A stretch of 64,000 bases of DNA from Paenibacillus woosongensis (GTDB taxonomy: Bacteria > Bacillota > Bacilli > Paenibacillales > Paenibacillaceae), in the NCBI RefSeq assembly GCF_030122845.1, contig NZ_CP126084.1, positions 2,542,001 to 2,606,000 of the forward strand. The letters run 5' to 3'. The notes under the pieces were generated by a model. The model saw nothing but the letters and a program-made list of their open reading frames with translations. It was not told the origin of the DNA and made no database searches. Shown here piece after piece: positions 42,961 through 52,407 of the stretch; positions within the stretch are counted from its first letter, which is position 1, and the number at the start of each line of letters is the position of its first letter. The translations under genes were made by a program, and so were the position numbers.

Positions 42961-43728
42961 TTAAATCGCTTTGTCTTCGGAACGCAGCAGGGATACCAGC
43001 TGTGCGGCCTGTTCCTTCAGCTCGCCCTGCAGAATTTGTCCGGCCTGTCTCTGTGGAGGCAGAGACAGGGAGATTCGCTCCGTGCGGGGGGCGATTTCCG
43101 CATCCGACAAGCCTAGCTCACTTAGTCCAAGCTGGTGAAAAGGCTTCTTCTTCGCTTTCATAATACCGGGCAGGGAAGGGTAGCGGGGTTCGTTCAATCC
43201 TTGCTGCGCCGTAAACAGGGCAGGCAGGGCGACCTCGATCGTCTCGGCGTCGCCTTCCGCATCCCGGAGCACTTTCGCTTTGCCGTCAGCGATATCCAGC
43301 TTTGTGACCGAGGAGACGTGGGGAAGATTGAGCAGCTGGGCCAAACGGACGGCGACTTGCCCCGACCCCTGATCCACGGAAAAATTGCCGCCGAGCACAA
43401 CATCGGCGGTTACTTTGTACAAATACGCGGCGAGCACGACCGATAGGCTATATTCGTCTGCTGGAATTCGCTCATCCGAGATCAGCACCGCCTCATCTGC
43501 GCCCATGGCCAGGGCGGTTCGCAGCGCCTCGGCAGACCTTGGCGGGCCGATGGAAATGACAGTGACCTGGCCGCCATGCAGCTCCTTTAGGCGAAGCGCC
43601 TCTTCTACCGCGTACTCGTCGTAAGGATTAATGATGAACTTGACGCCATCCTCGGAGATTTCCCCGCCTTGAATCACGATTTTCTCCTCGGTATCGAAGG
43701 TTTGCTTCAAAAGCACGAAAATGTTCAT
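42961..43728 (-). CDS. etfB: Electron transfer flavoprotein beta subunit
   Basis: A 255-residue EtfB. It begins MNIFVLLKQTFDTEEKI and has INPYDEYAVEEALRLKE, a gap, then ADVVLGGNFSVDQGSGQVAVRLAQ and LPGIMKAKKKP with the family's AMP-binding pattern. It pairs with EtfA. GGAGGAG before the ATG. Probably one transcript with fadR upstream (94-base gap) and etfA downstream. Confidence 0.96.
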   Translation of the reverse strand: MNIFVLLKQTFDTEEKIVIQGGEISEDGVKFIINPYDEYAVEEALRLKELHGGQVTVISIGPPRSAEALRTALAMGADEAVLISDERIPADEYSLSVVLAAYLYKVTADVVLGGNFSVDQGSGQVAVRLAQLLNLPHVSSVTKLDIADGKAKVLRDAEGDAETIEVALPALFTAQQGLNEPRYPSLPGIMKAKKKPFHQLGLSELGLSDAEIAPRTERISLSLPPQRQAGQILQGELKEQAAQLVSLLRSEDKAI

Positions 43729-43822
43729 GCCGTTTCTCCTCCTTCACATGAATGACCGCGTTATTGACATACGTACTTGTCAACTTTGTCGCCAGATATC
43801 CCAAAGCCGAAGCCAGTCTACG

Positions 43823-44407
43823 CTACGAAATCAAGGCCTTGAGGAAGAAATCGACCGTCTTGTCAACCTGGGCGGAGAGGGAATATTTCCTCCCGGAAAT
43901 AAGCCACGAGGTCACGACCTCGTCCATTGCGCCGAAGATCAGGTGGCGCGTAAGCTTGGGATCAAGCTCGGGACGGAACGATTTCTCATGAATCCCCTTC
44001 TGTACAATATGCTCAATCAGCTGAATATAGGGCTTCACGGATAAGCCAATCGCCTTGCGCAGCTCAATGGAGCTCTGCCGGAGCTCGATTTGGGTAACGT
44101 AGGCGAGATCGACGTTGTTCTCCAGTTCGGTGAAATGGATCTCGCATACTTTGCGCAGCGCCTGCTCCGCCGTATCGGTCTCCTGAATGCTGCTGTTGAA
44201 TCTGTCGACCAGCTTGCCCAGGCGATCCTCAAACAAAGAGATAAGGATATCTTCCTTCTTCTTGAAATATAAATAAATCGTACCGTCCGCTACTCCGGCC
44301 TCCTTCGCGATTTTGGACACCTGAGACCCGTGAAACCCATTCTCGGCAATGACTTTCTGCGCCGCATCCAAAATCATTTCAAATTTTTCCTGTTTTCTAC
44401 TTGTCAT
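43823..44407 (-). CDS. fadR: TetR-family fatty-acid regulator FadR
   Basis: A 194-residue TetR repressor. The DNA-binding helices are in AQKVIAENGFHGSQVSKIAKEAGVADGTIYLYFKKKEDIL. The ligand domain resembles B. subtilis FadR (YsiA), which is released from DNA by long-chain acyl-CoA. A perfect TGAATGA-N4-TCATTCA box 33 bases before the ATG and the surrounding beta-oxidation genes fit that role. GAGGTGA precedes the ATG. It should repress itself, etfBA and the divergent fadF operon. Confidence 0.9.
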   Translation of the reverse strand: MTSRKQEKFEMILDAAQKVIAENGFHGSQVSKIAKEAGVADGTIYLYFKKKEDILISLFEDRLGKLVDRFNSSIQETDTAEQALRKVCEIHFTELENNVDLAYVTQIELRQSSIELRKAIGLSVKPYIQLIEHIVQKGIHEKSFRPELDPKLTRHLIFGAMDEVVTSWLISGRKYSLSAQVDKTVDFFLKALIS

Positions 44408-44439
44408 CAGGTCACCTCAATGCTAATATTTAAACCAAC

Positions 44440-44457
44440 TGAATGAACGCTCATTCA
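44440..44457. promoter_or_regulatory. FadR operator
   Basis: TGAATGAACGCTCATTCA has perfect 7-base arms and matches the FadR consensus TGAATGAMTANTCATTCA except in the centre. It lies just downstream of the expected start point of the fadR promoter, in the divergent gap with fadF. Confidence 0.88.
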
Positions 44458-44468
44458 TTTTTGATATT

Positions 44469-44497
44469 ATCTTAGGGGAAATGATGGGAAAAGTCAA
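44469..44497 (-). promoter_or_regulatory. Promoter of fadR-etfB-etfA
   Basis: On the minus strand: TTGACT (44497-44492), 17-base spacer, TAAGAT (44474-44469). The FadR box begins about a dozen bases after the -10. Confidence 0.75.
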
Positions 44498-44532
44498 TGT
44501 TTGTTCGTTCATCGTCGAGAAGTCCAATCGGT

Positions 44533-44546
44533 TGTAAACGCTATCT
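44533..44546. promoter_or_regulatory. Near-consensus cre site upstream of fadF
   Basis: TGTAAACGCTATCT fits the cre consensus except for its final base. Fatty-acid genes in B. subtilis are under CcpA as well as FadR, so a site here is plausible. Confidence 0.45.
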
Positions 44547-44596
44547 AAAGCTTGTCGTCTTAGTTTAACCATTACGGAAGAAAGGACGGAAAGCAT

Positions 44597-46801
44597 ATGA
44601 CGTGGCAGCTCATTAACTTGGTTTTATTTCTGACGGCAACCGGGCTCGGCCTATATTTGTTCGCGGTCGTTGTCCATCGCCGTTACAGCTATCTGCGGCT
44701 CGGAAAAAGCACTGAGCCGCGAAAACGCGGCATGGGCAGGGCGGCTGAATATTTGTCCGAGGTATTCGGCCAAAAGAAGCTGCTGAAGGACCTGCGCAGC
44801 GGCCTGATGCATATCGTCATTTTTTACGGATTCATTATTTTGCAGTTCGGCGCCTTGGATCTGATTGTCAAAGGACTGGCCAAAGGCAGGCATTTGCCCC
44901 TTCCAGCCTACGAGTCCTTCGTCCTGCTGCAGGAGATTACAGTTCTGCTCATTTTGCTGGCAATGGGTTATGCTTCTTATCGCCGTTACGGCGAGAAGCT
45001 GGCCCGGCTGAAAAGGGGCTGGAAGCCCAGTATCGTCGTTATATTCATCTATTCGCTCATGTTGACCATTCTGTTATCGCTCGCCTTCGAACGGCTTTGG
45101 CTCGGGCTGGAGCCATCCGGCTACGCCCCCACTTCCTCATTAATCGCAGCAGCGCTTGCCAGGATACCGCAATCTTCCGCAGCTTACTTCTTTTACCTGT
45201 TCTGGTGGCTGCATTTACTCATACTGCTATCCTTCTTAGTTTACGTACCCCAATCGAAGCATTTTCACATTATTACTGCACCGATTAACCTATGGCTGCG
45301 CCGCAGCGACCCCCCCGGGCGCTTGAAGAAGCTGGATCTCGAAGATGAAGAGGCCGAGAGCTTCGGCGCCGGCAGGATCGAGGATTTCACGCAAAAGCAG
45401 ATGCTCGACTTCTACGCCTGCGTGGAGTGCGGCCGCTGCACGAACGCCTGCCCAGCATCGAATACCGGCAAGCCATTGTCGCCAATGCATCTAATCACGA
45501 AGCTGCGCGATCATTTACAGGAGAAAGGGAAAGTGATTACCGGGAAATCACCCCATGTGCCAGCTTTCGCCAATTCCATGCACGGCGCTCATGCCCTTGA
45601 GTTTGCGCCCGCAGCTGAATCTCTTCAGCCAGCTTGGTGCGACAAGGCCGGTATAACCAATATCGCGCCTACGATGGATTGGCATAAAGCCACCTGGAGG
45701 CTTCAGAATGAATCATCTCCCAAGGATGTCGCCCTGATCGGCGGAGTGATGACGGAGGAGGAAATTTGGTCCTGCACGACCTGCCGGAACTGTGAGGATC
45801 AGTGTCCTGTCGGCAATGAGCACGTTGATAAAATCATCGATTTGCGCCGCCATCTCGTTCTCATGGAAGGCCGTCTCCCGCAGGAAGGACAACGTGCAAT
45901 GACGAACATCGAACGCCAGGGAAATCCGTGGGGGCTTAGCCGTACCGACCGGGCGAACTGGACGGGAGAGGTGGAGGGAATTTCCATCCCTACGGTCCGG
46001 GAGAATCCGGAGTTCGAATATTTGTTTTTCGTCGGGTCGATGGGCTCTTATGATCAGCGCAGCCGCAAAATATCGAGAGCCTTCGTCCGTCTCCTGCACG
46101 AAGCCGGTGTGAGCTTTGCGATTCTCGGCAATGAGGAGAGGAATTCCGGCGATACGCCGCGGCGGCTAGGCAATGAGCTTCTGTATCAACAGCTGTGCCA
46201 GGAGAATATCGATACCTTCCGCAAGTATGGCGTACGCAAAATCGTGACCGCCTGTCCGCATACGTTCAATACGCTGAAGAACGAATATCCCGATTTCGGG
46301 CTGGAGGAGGTGGATGTGCTGCATCATACACAGCTGCTGAGCCGGCTGGTGACGGAGGGGCGGCTGGTCCCGAGACATGAAGTAAACGAACGAATTACTT
46401 ACCATGACTCCTGCTATCTTGGCCGATACAACAACGTATATGAGGAGCCAAGAGCTGTGCTTCGTGCCATTCCCGGCGTTCAGCTTGTTGAAATGGAACG
46501 CAGCCGGGAGAACGGTATGTGCTGTGGAGCCGGGGGCGGGCTGATGTGGATGGAGGAGAACAGCGGGAAACGGGTCAACGTGGCCAGAACCGAACAGGCG
46601 CTTAAGGTAAACCCGAGCTTGATCAGCACGGCATGCCCTTACTGCCTTACGATGTTGGAGGATGGCACGAAACTGAAGGAGGCCGATGATACGGTCAAAA
46701 CAAAGGATGTCGCGGAAATATTGGCGCTGTCCGTGTTTGGCAGTGATACGGCAGTTACGGGACAGCCGGAAATGATAATTGTTCCTGAGAGAAGCATATA
46801 G
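44597..46801 (+). CDS. fadF: Membrane ETF:menaquinone oxidoreductase-like Fe-S protein
   Basis: A 734-residue protein. Residues 1-230 hold about five membrane helices with a cytochrome-b-like, heme-binding look (HIVIFYGFIILQFGALDL). Two 4Fe-4S motifs follow: CVECGRCTNACP near residue 275 and CTTCRNCEDQCP near 395. Two CCG domains of the heterodisulfide-reductase type are marked by CPHTFNTLKNEYPDFG and YHDSCYLGRYNN...NGMCCGAGGGLMWME. This is the FadF (YwjF)/EMO layout that moves electrons from ETF into menaquinone. First gene of the rightward operon; FadR box and cre-like site upstream. Confidence 0.92.
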   Translation: MTWQLINLVLFLTATGLGLYLFAVVVHRRYSYLRLGKSTEPRKRGMGRAAEYLSEVFGQKKLLKDLRSGLMHIVIFYGFIILQFGALDLIVKGLAKGRHLPLPAYESFVLLQEITVLLILLAMGYASYRRYGEKLARLKRGWKPSIVVIFIYSLMLTILLSLAFERLWLGLEPSGYAPTSSLIAAALARIPQSSAAYFFYLFWWLHLLILLSFLVYVPQSKHFHIITAPINLWLRRSDPPGRLKKLDLEDEEAESFGAGRIEDFTQKQMLDFYACVECGRCTNACPASNTGKPLSPMHLITKLRDHLQEKGKVITGKSPHVPAFANSMHGAHALEFAPAAESLQPAWCDKAGITNIAPTMDWHKATWRLQNESSPKDVALIGGVMTEEEIWSCTTCRNCEDQCPVGNEHVDKIIDLRRHLVLMEGRLPQEGQRAMTNIERQGNPWGLSRTDRANWTGEVEGISIPTVRENPEFEYLFFVGSMGSYDQRSRKISRAFVRLLHEAGVSFAILGNEERNSGDTPRRLGNELLYQQLCQENIDTFRKYGVRKIVTACPHTFNTLKNEYPDFGLEEVDVLHHTQLLSRLVTEGRLVPRHEVNERITYHDSCYLGRYNNVYEEPRAVLRAIPGVQLVEMERSRENGMCCGAGGGLMWMEENSGKRVNVARTEQALKVNPSLISTACPYCLTMLEDGTKLKEADDTVKTKDVAEILALSVFGSDTAVTGQPEMIIVPERSI

Positions 46802-46858
46802 CTGCCATTCGAGCAAAACCACCTAAAACAGCAAAATGTGTATGGGAGGGGAAGGAGT

Positions 46859-49252
46859 ATGTTCAAACCGATTACAACTGCGGCCGTCATCGGCTCCGGA
46901 ATTATGGGCTCGGGGATTGCAGCGCAATTGGCGAATGTGGGAATATCGTGCCTTCTGCTGGATATCGTTCCGACACAGCTCACCGAGACCGAAGCCGCAA
47001 AGGGGCTGACGCTGGAGGAACCGGCTGTACGAAGCCGGCTTGCCTCGTCGGCCATCAAGCAGCTGGCAAAGACCAAACCGGCGCCGCTCTATGACGAGCG
47101 CTTCGCCAAACGGATTACCCCCGGAAATCTGGAGGATGATCTTCACCGCATTTCTGGCGTGGACTGGGTGATCGAGGTCGTTGTCGAGAATCTGGAGGTC
47201 AAGCGGAAGCTGCTCAGCGATATCGAGCGGTATTGGCGGCCCGGCGTTGTCGTCAGCTCCAACACATCCGGGATTTCGATCAACGAGATGACGGAGGGGC
47301 GGTCAGAGGACTTCCGGCGTCATTTCCTCGGGACGCATTTCTTTAATCCACCGAGGTATATGAAGCTGCTGGAGATTATCCCCGGAGAGAACACAGATCC
47401 CGGCGTAGTGGCCCGGATGACCGAATTTGCGGAAAGGAAGCTCGGCAAGACGGTCGTCCAGGCCAAGGATACGCCGAATTTCATCGCCAATCGGATTGGA
47501 ACATATGGGCTGCTCGTTACGCTGCGGGAAATGATTGCGAAGGGGCTGTCGGTGGAAGAGGTCGATGCCGTGACCGGTCCGGCGATGGGGCGGCCGAAGA
47601 GCGCGACATTTCGCACGCTCGATCTGGTCGGTCTGGATACGTTCGTGCATGTGGCGAGCAATGTATTCGAGCATGCAGCGAATGAGCAGGAACGAGCGGT
47701 GTTTGCCATTCCCAATGTATTAAAAGAACTGGTCGCTCAAGGCAGGCTGGGGGAGAAATCGGGGCAAGGCTTCTATAAAAAGGTGAAGGGTTCCGAGGGC
47801 AGCCAGATCCTTGCGCTTGATCTGGATTCGATGGAGTATAGGCCGGTTAGGAAACCGGCTTCCGGGTCGCTGGAAGCGGCGAAGCTCGCGAAAGGCGCCA
47901 AGGCCAAGACAAAGGCGCTGCTGGCAGGCGGAGACCGTTATGCGGATTTTGCCTGGGACGTATTGAAGCAGGTGCTCCTGTATTCCGCGGAGAAGGTCGG
48001 CGAAATCGCGGACAGTATCCGCGAAATCGATGAAGCGATGAAATGGGGCTTCAATTGGGAGCTCGGTCCCTTTGAGACGTGGGATGCCGTCGGCCTGCCC
48101 CGCTCTGTCGCACGTATGGAAGCCGAAGGCTTGAGCATTCCAGCCTGGGTGAAGGATTGGCTCGCGCAAGGAAATGAGACGTTCTACAAGAAGGAAAGCG
48201 GCGTCTTATTCCAGGCTTCGGGGCTGAAATATAAGCAGGTAGACATTCCGCCGGAGAGAATTTCCCTGCGAGAGCTTAAAGAGCAGAACAAGGTCGTTAA
48301 AGCGAACAGCGGAGCGAGCCTGATCGACCTGGGTGACGGCGTGGCCTGCCTCGAGTTCCATTCGCCGAACAATGCCATTGGAGGCGACATTCTGGCGATG
48401 ATCTCGCAGAGCGTAGAGGAGGTGCGGCGCAATTTTGCGGGCCTGGTCATTGCCAACCAGGGACGTAATTTCTGTGTCGGCGCAAACCTGATGCTGCTGC
48501 TGATGGAGGCCCAGGATGAAGAGTGGGATGAGATCGACGACATCATCCGCCTGTTTCAGAGCACGATGTACAATTTGAAGCGATTCGAGAAGCCTGTCGT
48601 GGCAGCTCCGCACCGAATGACACTCGGCGGCGGTGTGGAAGCGTGCATGCCTGCGGATCAGGTGATCGCCGCGGCGGAGACATACTACGGGCTGGTGGAG
48701 GCCGGCGTCGGGCTGATTCCCGCCGGCGGAGGGTGCAAGGAACTTGCGCTGCGGGCCAGCAGGCATGCGGGAGCAGACGGGGATTTGCAGCCTCAGCTCA
48801 ACCGGGCCTTTGAGACGATTGGCATGGCCAAGGTGTCGAGCAGTGGACATGATGCCAAGACGCTCGGTTATCTCAAGGAGCACGATCGGGTCGTTGTCAA
48901 CCCGGATTACTTGATTCATGAGGCGAAGCAGGCGGTGCTTCGGATGTCGGCCGCCGGGTATGAACCGCCGCAGGAGGAATTGATCCGCGTGGCCGGCTCG
49001 GAAGGCAAGGCAGTACTGCAAATGGGCGCGATCGGTATGAGGGAGAGCCGCTATATCAGCGACCACGATCTGCTCATCGCGAAGAAGCTGGCTCATGTGC
49101 TGGCCGGTGGAGACGTTCCGCCGGGCAGCTATGTGAGCGAGCAATTTATGCTGGACTTGGAGCGCGAGGCTTTCCTCAGCCTCTGCGGCGAACCGAAGAC
49201 CCGGCAGCGGATGCAGCATATGCTGGCTACCGGCAAGCCGCTGCGCAATTAG
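46859..49252 (+). CDS. fadN: 3-hydroxyacyl-CoA dehydrogenase / enoyl-CoA hydratase
   Basis: A 797-residue bifunctional beta-oxidation enzyme, same length as B. subtilis FadN (YusL). The N-terminal NAD domain begins AAVIGSGIMGSGIAAQLANVG, followed by SSNTSGISI and HFFNPPRYMKLLEIIPG. The C-terminal half carries an enoyl-CoA hydratase-like domain with GLVIANQGRNFCVGANLMLL and TLGGGVEACMPADQVIAA. ATG 46859 with GGGAGGGGAAGGAG is preferred to an earlier ATG at 46838. It oxidises 3-hydroxyacyl-CoA with NAD and hydrates enoyl-CoA. Followed by fadA and fadE as in fadNAE of B. subtilis. Confidence 0.94.
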   Translation: MFKPITTAAVIGSGIMGSGIAAQLANVGISCLLLDIVPTQLTETEAAKGLTLEEPAVRSRLASSAIKQLAKTKPAPLYDERFAKRITPGNLEDDLHRISGVDWVIEVVVENLEVKRKLLSDIERYWRPGVVVSSNTSGISINEMTEGRSEDFRRHFLGTHFFNPPRYMKLLEIIPGENTDPGVVARMTEFAERKLGKTVVQAKDTPNFIANRIGTYGLLVTLREMIAKGLSVEEVDAVTGPAMGRPKSATFRTLDLVGLDTFVHVASNVFEHAANEQERAVFAIPNVLKELVAQGRLGEKSGQGFYKKVKGSEGSQILALDLDSMEYRPVRKPASGSLEAAKLAKGAKAKTKALLAGGDRYADFAWDVLKQVLLYSAEKVGEIADSIREIDEAMKWGFNWELGPFETWDAVGLPRSVARMEAEGLSIPAWVKDWLAQGNETFYKKESGVLFQASGLKYKQVDIPPERISLRELKEQNKVVKANSGASLIDLGDGVACLEFHSPNNAIGGDILAMISQSVEEVRRNFAGLVIANQGRNFCVGANLMLLLMEAQDEEWDEIDDIIRLFQSTMYNLKRFEKPVVAAPHRMTLGGGVEACMPADQVIAAAETYYGLVEAGVGLIPAGGGCKELALRASRHAGADGDLQPQLNRAFETIGMAKVSSSGHDAKTLGYLKEHDRVVVNPDYLIHEAKQAVLRMSAAGYEPPQEELIRVAGSEGKAVLQMGAIGMRESRYISDHDLLIAKKLAHVLAGGDVPPGSYVSEQFMLDLEREAFLSLCGEPKTRQRMQHMLATGKPLRN

Positions 49253-49298
49253 CTTTGGTCTCATGACGGTGTTCAAATAAACAGGGGAGGGAGCAAGG

Positions 49299-50501
49299 AT
49301 GAGGGAAGCGGTAATAGTAGCGATGGCGAGAACTGCTGTCGGTAAAGCGAAGAAGGGCAGCCTGGCCCATGTCCGTGCGGACGATCTCGGCCGCACCGTG
49401 CTGGAGGCGGTTATGGAACGGGCTCCTGGCCTGGATAAAGGAGAGGTCGAGGATATTCTCATCGGCTGCGCCATGCCGGAGGGGGAGCAGGGACTTAATT
49501 TTGCCCGCATTATGGCGTTATATGCCGGATTTCCGGTAACTGTTCCGGCAATGACCGTTAATCGCTTCTGCTCCTCGGGGCTGCAGACGATCGCCCTGGC
49601 GGCGGAACGCATCATGCTGGGCCATGCTGACGTAATTATCGCAGGCGGCGTGGAGAGTATGAGCCATGTGCCCATGACCGGCTTCAAGGTGTCCCCGAAT
49701 CCGCAGATCGTGGAGAAGCAGCCGGAAATTTATATGGCGATGGGCCATACCGCTGAGCGTGTTGCGGAGCGGTTCGGCGTTGCGAGAGAAGACCAGGATC
49801 GTTTTGCACTAAGCTCGCACCGTAAAGCGGCAAAGGCGATCGCATCCGGGAAATTTCGAGACGAGATTGTTCCGGTGCAGGTGGAGGAGAAGACCGTGGA
49901 TGAGAGCGGGCATATCCGCAGCCGGACATTCGTTTTTGACGAGGACGAAGGGGTGAGGCAGGATACGACGCTTGAGGCGCTGTCCAGGCTGAAACCGGGC
50001 TTCAAGCTCGGCGGGACGGTAACGGCTGGCAACACGTCGCAAATGAGCGATGGAGCGGCAGCGGTTGTTGTGATGAGCAAGGAGAGCGCTGCGGCGAAGG
50101 GGTTGACGCCGCTGGCGACCTTCCGCTCCTTTGCGCTGAGCGGCGTGGAACCGGAGATGATGGGTGTCGGTCCAGTCAAAGCCATTCCGAAGGCGCTGGC
50201 GCTGGCGGGCATTTCGCAGAAAGATGTTGCAATCTATGAGATCAACGAGGCGTTCGCCTCGCAATGTCTGCACATTGTCCGCGAGCTAGGGATCGAGGAG
50301 GAGAAGGTCAACGTAAACGGGGGAGCGATCGCCCTTGGTCATCCGCTTGGCTGCACGGGGACGAAGCTGTCCATCAGCCTGATTTCCGAATTGCGGCGGC
50401 GGGGCGGCGGGTATGGTGTCGTCTCGATGTGCATCGGGGGGGGGATGGGCGCAGCCAGCGTCTTCGAAGTGCATGGCAGGAAGCAGGCGGTATCCGAGTG
50501 A
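49299..50501 (+). CDS. fadA: Acetyl-CoA C-acyltransferase (thiolase)
   Basis: A 400-residue thiolase. The acylated cysteine is in TVNRFCSSGLQTIALAA, the histidine in NGGAIALGHPLGCTGTK, and the second cysteine in SMCIGGGMGAASVFE. It splits 3-ketoacyl-CoA into acetyl-CoA and a shortened acyl-CoA. It lies 46 bases after fadN with GGGAGGGAG before the ATG. Confidence 0.95.
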   Translation: MREAVIVAMARTAVGKAKKGSLAHVRADDLGRTVLEAVMERAPGLDKGEVEDILIGCAMPEGEQGLNFARIMALYAGFPVTVPAMTVNRFCSSGLQTIALAAERIMLGHADVIIAGGVESMSHVPMTGFKVSPNPQIVEKQPEIYMAMGHTAERVAERFGVAREDQDRFALSSHRKAAKAIASGKFRDEIVPVQVEEKTVDESGHIRSRTFVFDEDEGVRQDTTLEALSRLKPGFKLGGTVTAGNTSQMSDGAAAVVVMSKESAAAKGLTPLATFRSFALSGVEPEMMGVGPVKAIPKALALAGISQKDVAIYEINEAFASQCLHIVRELGIEEEKVNVNGGAIALGHPLGCTGTKLSISLISELRRRGGGYGVVSMCIGGGMGAASVFEVHGRKQAVSE

Positions 50502-50563
50502 GTGATCAGGGTTTGCATTTGCCGTCAAGTAGAAATCGGAAAGAAAAAAGGAGCTGATCAAGG

Positions 50564-52378
50564 ATGAATAACGATACGGTCAAAGCGGCGGACACAACAC
50601 GGGAATCCGCACGTAAAGTGTTAGGCGGAGCCTTCGTGATTGAGGATCTGGACTGGCGCAGAGTAACGACGCCGGAGGACTTCACGGAGGAGCACCGCAT
50701 GATCGCCGGAACGACGGAGGATTTCGTGGCCGCGGAAATTTTGCCGTGCGACGAAGAGATCGAGAAGCTGGACTATGAACTCACGGTGAAGCTGCTTAGA
50801 AAAGCGGGCGAGCTCGGGCTGCTGGGCGCTGAGGTACCGGAGAGCTACGGCGGGATGGGGCTGGATAAAGTAAGCACAACGCTGATCAATGAACGGTTAA
50901 CGAAGGCGTCTTCCTTCGCTCTCTCTGTCGGTGCGCACGTCGGCATCGGCACCCTTCCCATCGTATATTTCGGGACAGAAGCGCAGAAGCAGAAATATTT
51001 GCCGCTGCTCGCGACCGGGGAGAAAATCGCCGCCTATTGCCTGACGGAGCCGTCCTCGGGCTCGGATGCGCTTGGCGCCAAGACCACGGCTGTGCTGTCC
51101 GAAGACGGCTTGCATTACGTGCTGAACGGAACAAAACAATTCATCACAAATGCGGGCTTTGCCGACGTGTTCATCGTATATGCCAAAGTTGACGGTAAAG
51201 ACTTCAGCACATTTATCGTCGAACGCAAAATGGAGGGCGTCAGCATCGGGCCTGAGGAGAAGAAGATGGGGATTAAGGGCTCCTCGACCTGCCCGCTCAT
51301 TCTGGAGGACGTGAAGGTGCCTGCCGATAACCTGCTCTGGGAGGTTGGCAAAGGCCACCTGATTGCCTTCAACATTCTGAACATCGGCCGGTTCAAACTG
51401 GCTGCCGGCTGCGTCGGCGCAGCGAAGGACGCGATCCAGCACTCAGCCCAATATGCCAACGAACGCTCGCAGTTCGGCCGTCCGATCAGCTCTTTTCCGC
51501 TTATTGGCCAGAAGCTGGCGGAGATGAACGTCCGCACCTTCGTGCTGGAAAGCATGGTGTATCGAACGGCTGGACTATTCGACGTCGGCCTCTCCGAGGT
51601 GGATCATCAAAGTGCGGATGTCGGCTACCAGTCGGCCAAAGCGATCGCCGAATATCAGCTGGAGTGCTCGATCAATAAGGTGTTCGGTTCCGAGGTGCTG
51701 GACTTCGTCGCCGACGAGGGCGTTCAGATCCACGGCGGCTATGGCTATATCCAGGAATATCCGATCGAACGGATATACCGTGACTCGCGGATTAACCGCA
51801 TATTCGAAGGGACAAACGAAATTAATCGATTGCTCATTCCGGGAACGCTTGTCAAGCGGGCACTGAAGGGCGAGCTCCCTCTAATGCAGAAGGCGATGGC
51901 GCTGCAGTCGGAGCTGCTCGGCATGACGCCGCCTGCTTCCTTTGAAGGGACATTGGAGCAGGAAGCCCATATGCTGGCCATGGCCAAGAAGATATTCCTG
52001 ATGACCGGTGCGGGCGCGGTGCAGAAGTACCAAATGAAGCTGGAGCAGGAGCAGGAAATCCTGAGTCTGCTTGCCGATATGATGATTTCGATTTATGCGA
52101 TGGAAAGCGCGCTGCTGCGAACCCTCAAAATTATGGAGACGTCCCATGAGGCGAAGGCGGAGCTCCCGATCAACATGACAACGTTGTTTATTCATGAGCA
52201 GTTCGGGCAGCTGGAAGGATGGGCGAAGGAGCTGCTGGCGGCGATGGATTCGGGGGATACGCTGCGGACGCAGTTGTCCGTGCTCAAGAAGCTGACGCGC
52301 AGAACGCTGGTCGACCTGATAGGCTTGAAGCGGCGAATTGCCGGAAAAGTCATCGCTGCCGAGAAATACGTTGTGTAA
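50564..52378 (+). CDS. fadE: Acyl-CoA dehydrogenase
   Basis: A 604-residue flavoprotein. The middle domain has YCLTEPSSGSDALGAKTTAV and FITNAGFADVFIVYAK. The catalytic glutamate region is DEGVQIHGGYGYIQEYPIERIYRDSRINRIFEGTNEINR, a hallmark of the family. An extra C-terminal helical domain of about 180 residues makes it longer than short-chain enzymes, as in FadE (YusJ) and VLCAD-type proteins. It makes the first double bond in long-chain acyl-CoA and passes electrons to ETF. Confidence 0.95.
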   Translation: MNNDTVKAADTTRESARKVLGGAFVIEDLDWRRVTTPEDFTEEHRMIAGTTEDFVAAEILPCDEEIEKLDYELTVKLLRKAGELGLLGAEVPESYGGMGLDKVSTTLINERLTKASSFALSVGAHVGIGTLPIVYFGTEAQKQKYLPLLATGEKIAAYCLTEPSSGSDALGAKTTAVLSEDGLHYVLNGTKQFITNAGFADVFIVYAKVDGKDFSTFIVERKMEGVSIGPEEKKMGIKGSSTCPLILEDVKVPADNLLWEVGKGHLIAFNILNIGRFKLAAGCVGAAKDAIQHSAQYANERSQFGRPISSFPLIGQKLAEMNVRTFVLESMVYRTAGLFDVGLSEVDHQSADVGYQSAKAIAEYQLECSINKVFGSEVLDFVADEGVQIHGGYGYIQEYPIERIYRDSRINRIFEGTNEINRLLIPGTLVKRALKGELPLMQKAMALQSELLGMTPPASFEGTLEQEAHMLAMAKKIFLMTGAGAVQKYQMKLEQEQEILSLLADMMISIYAMESALLRTLKIMETSHEAKAELPINMTTLFIHEQFGQLEGWAKELLAAMDSGDTLRTQLSVLKKLTRRTLVDLIGLKRRIAGKVIAAEKYVV

Positions 52379-52407
52379 CGAACATCCGAAGATAGGGGTG
52401 GACGGCA

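Noticed and set aside
48206..49687. A 493-residue leftward open frame across fadN and fadA
   Set aside because: Antisense shadow of two clearly assigned genes; its composition is the complement of a GC-biased third position.
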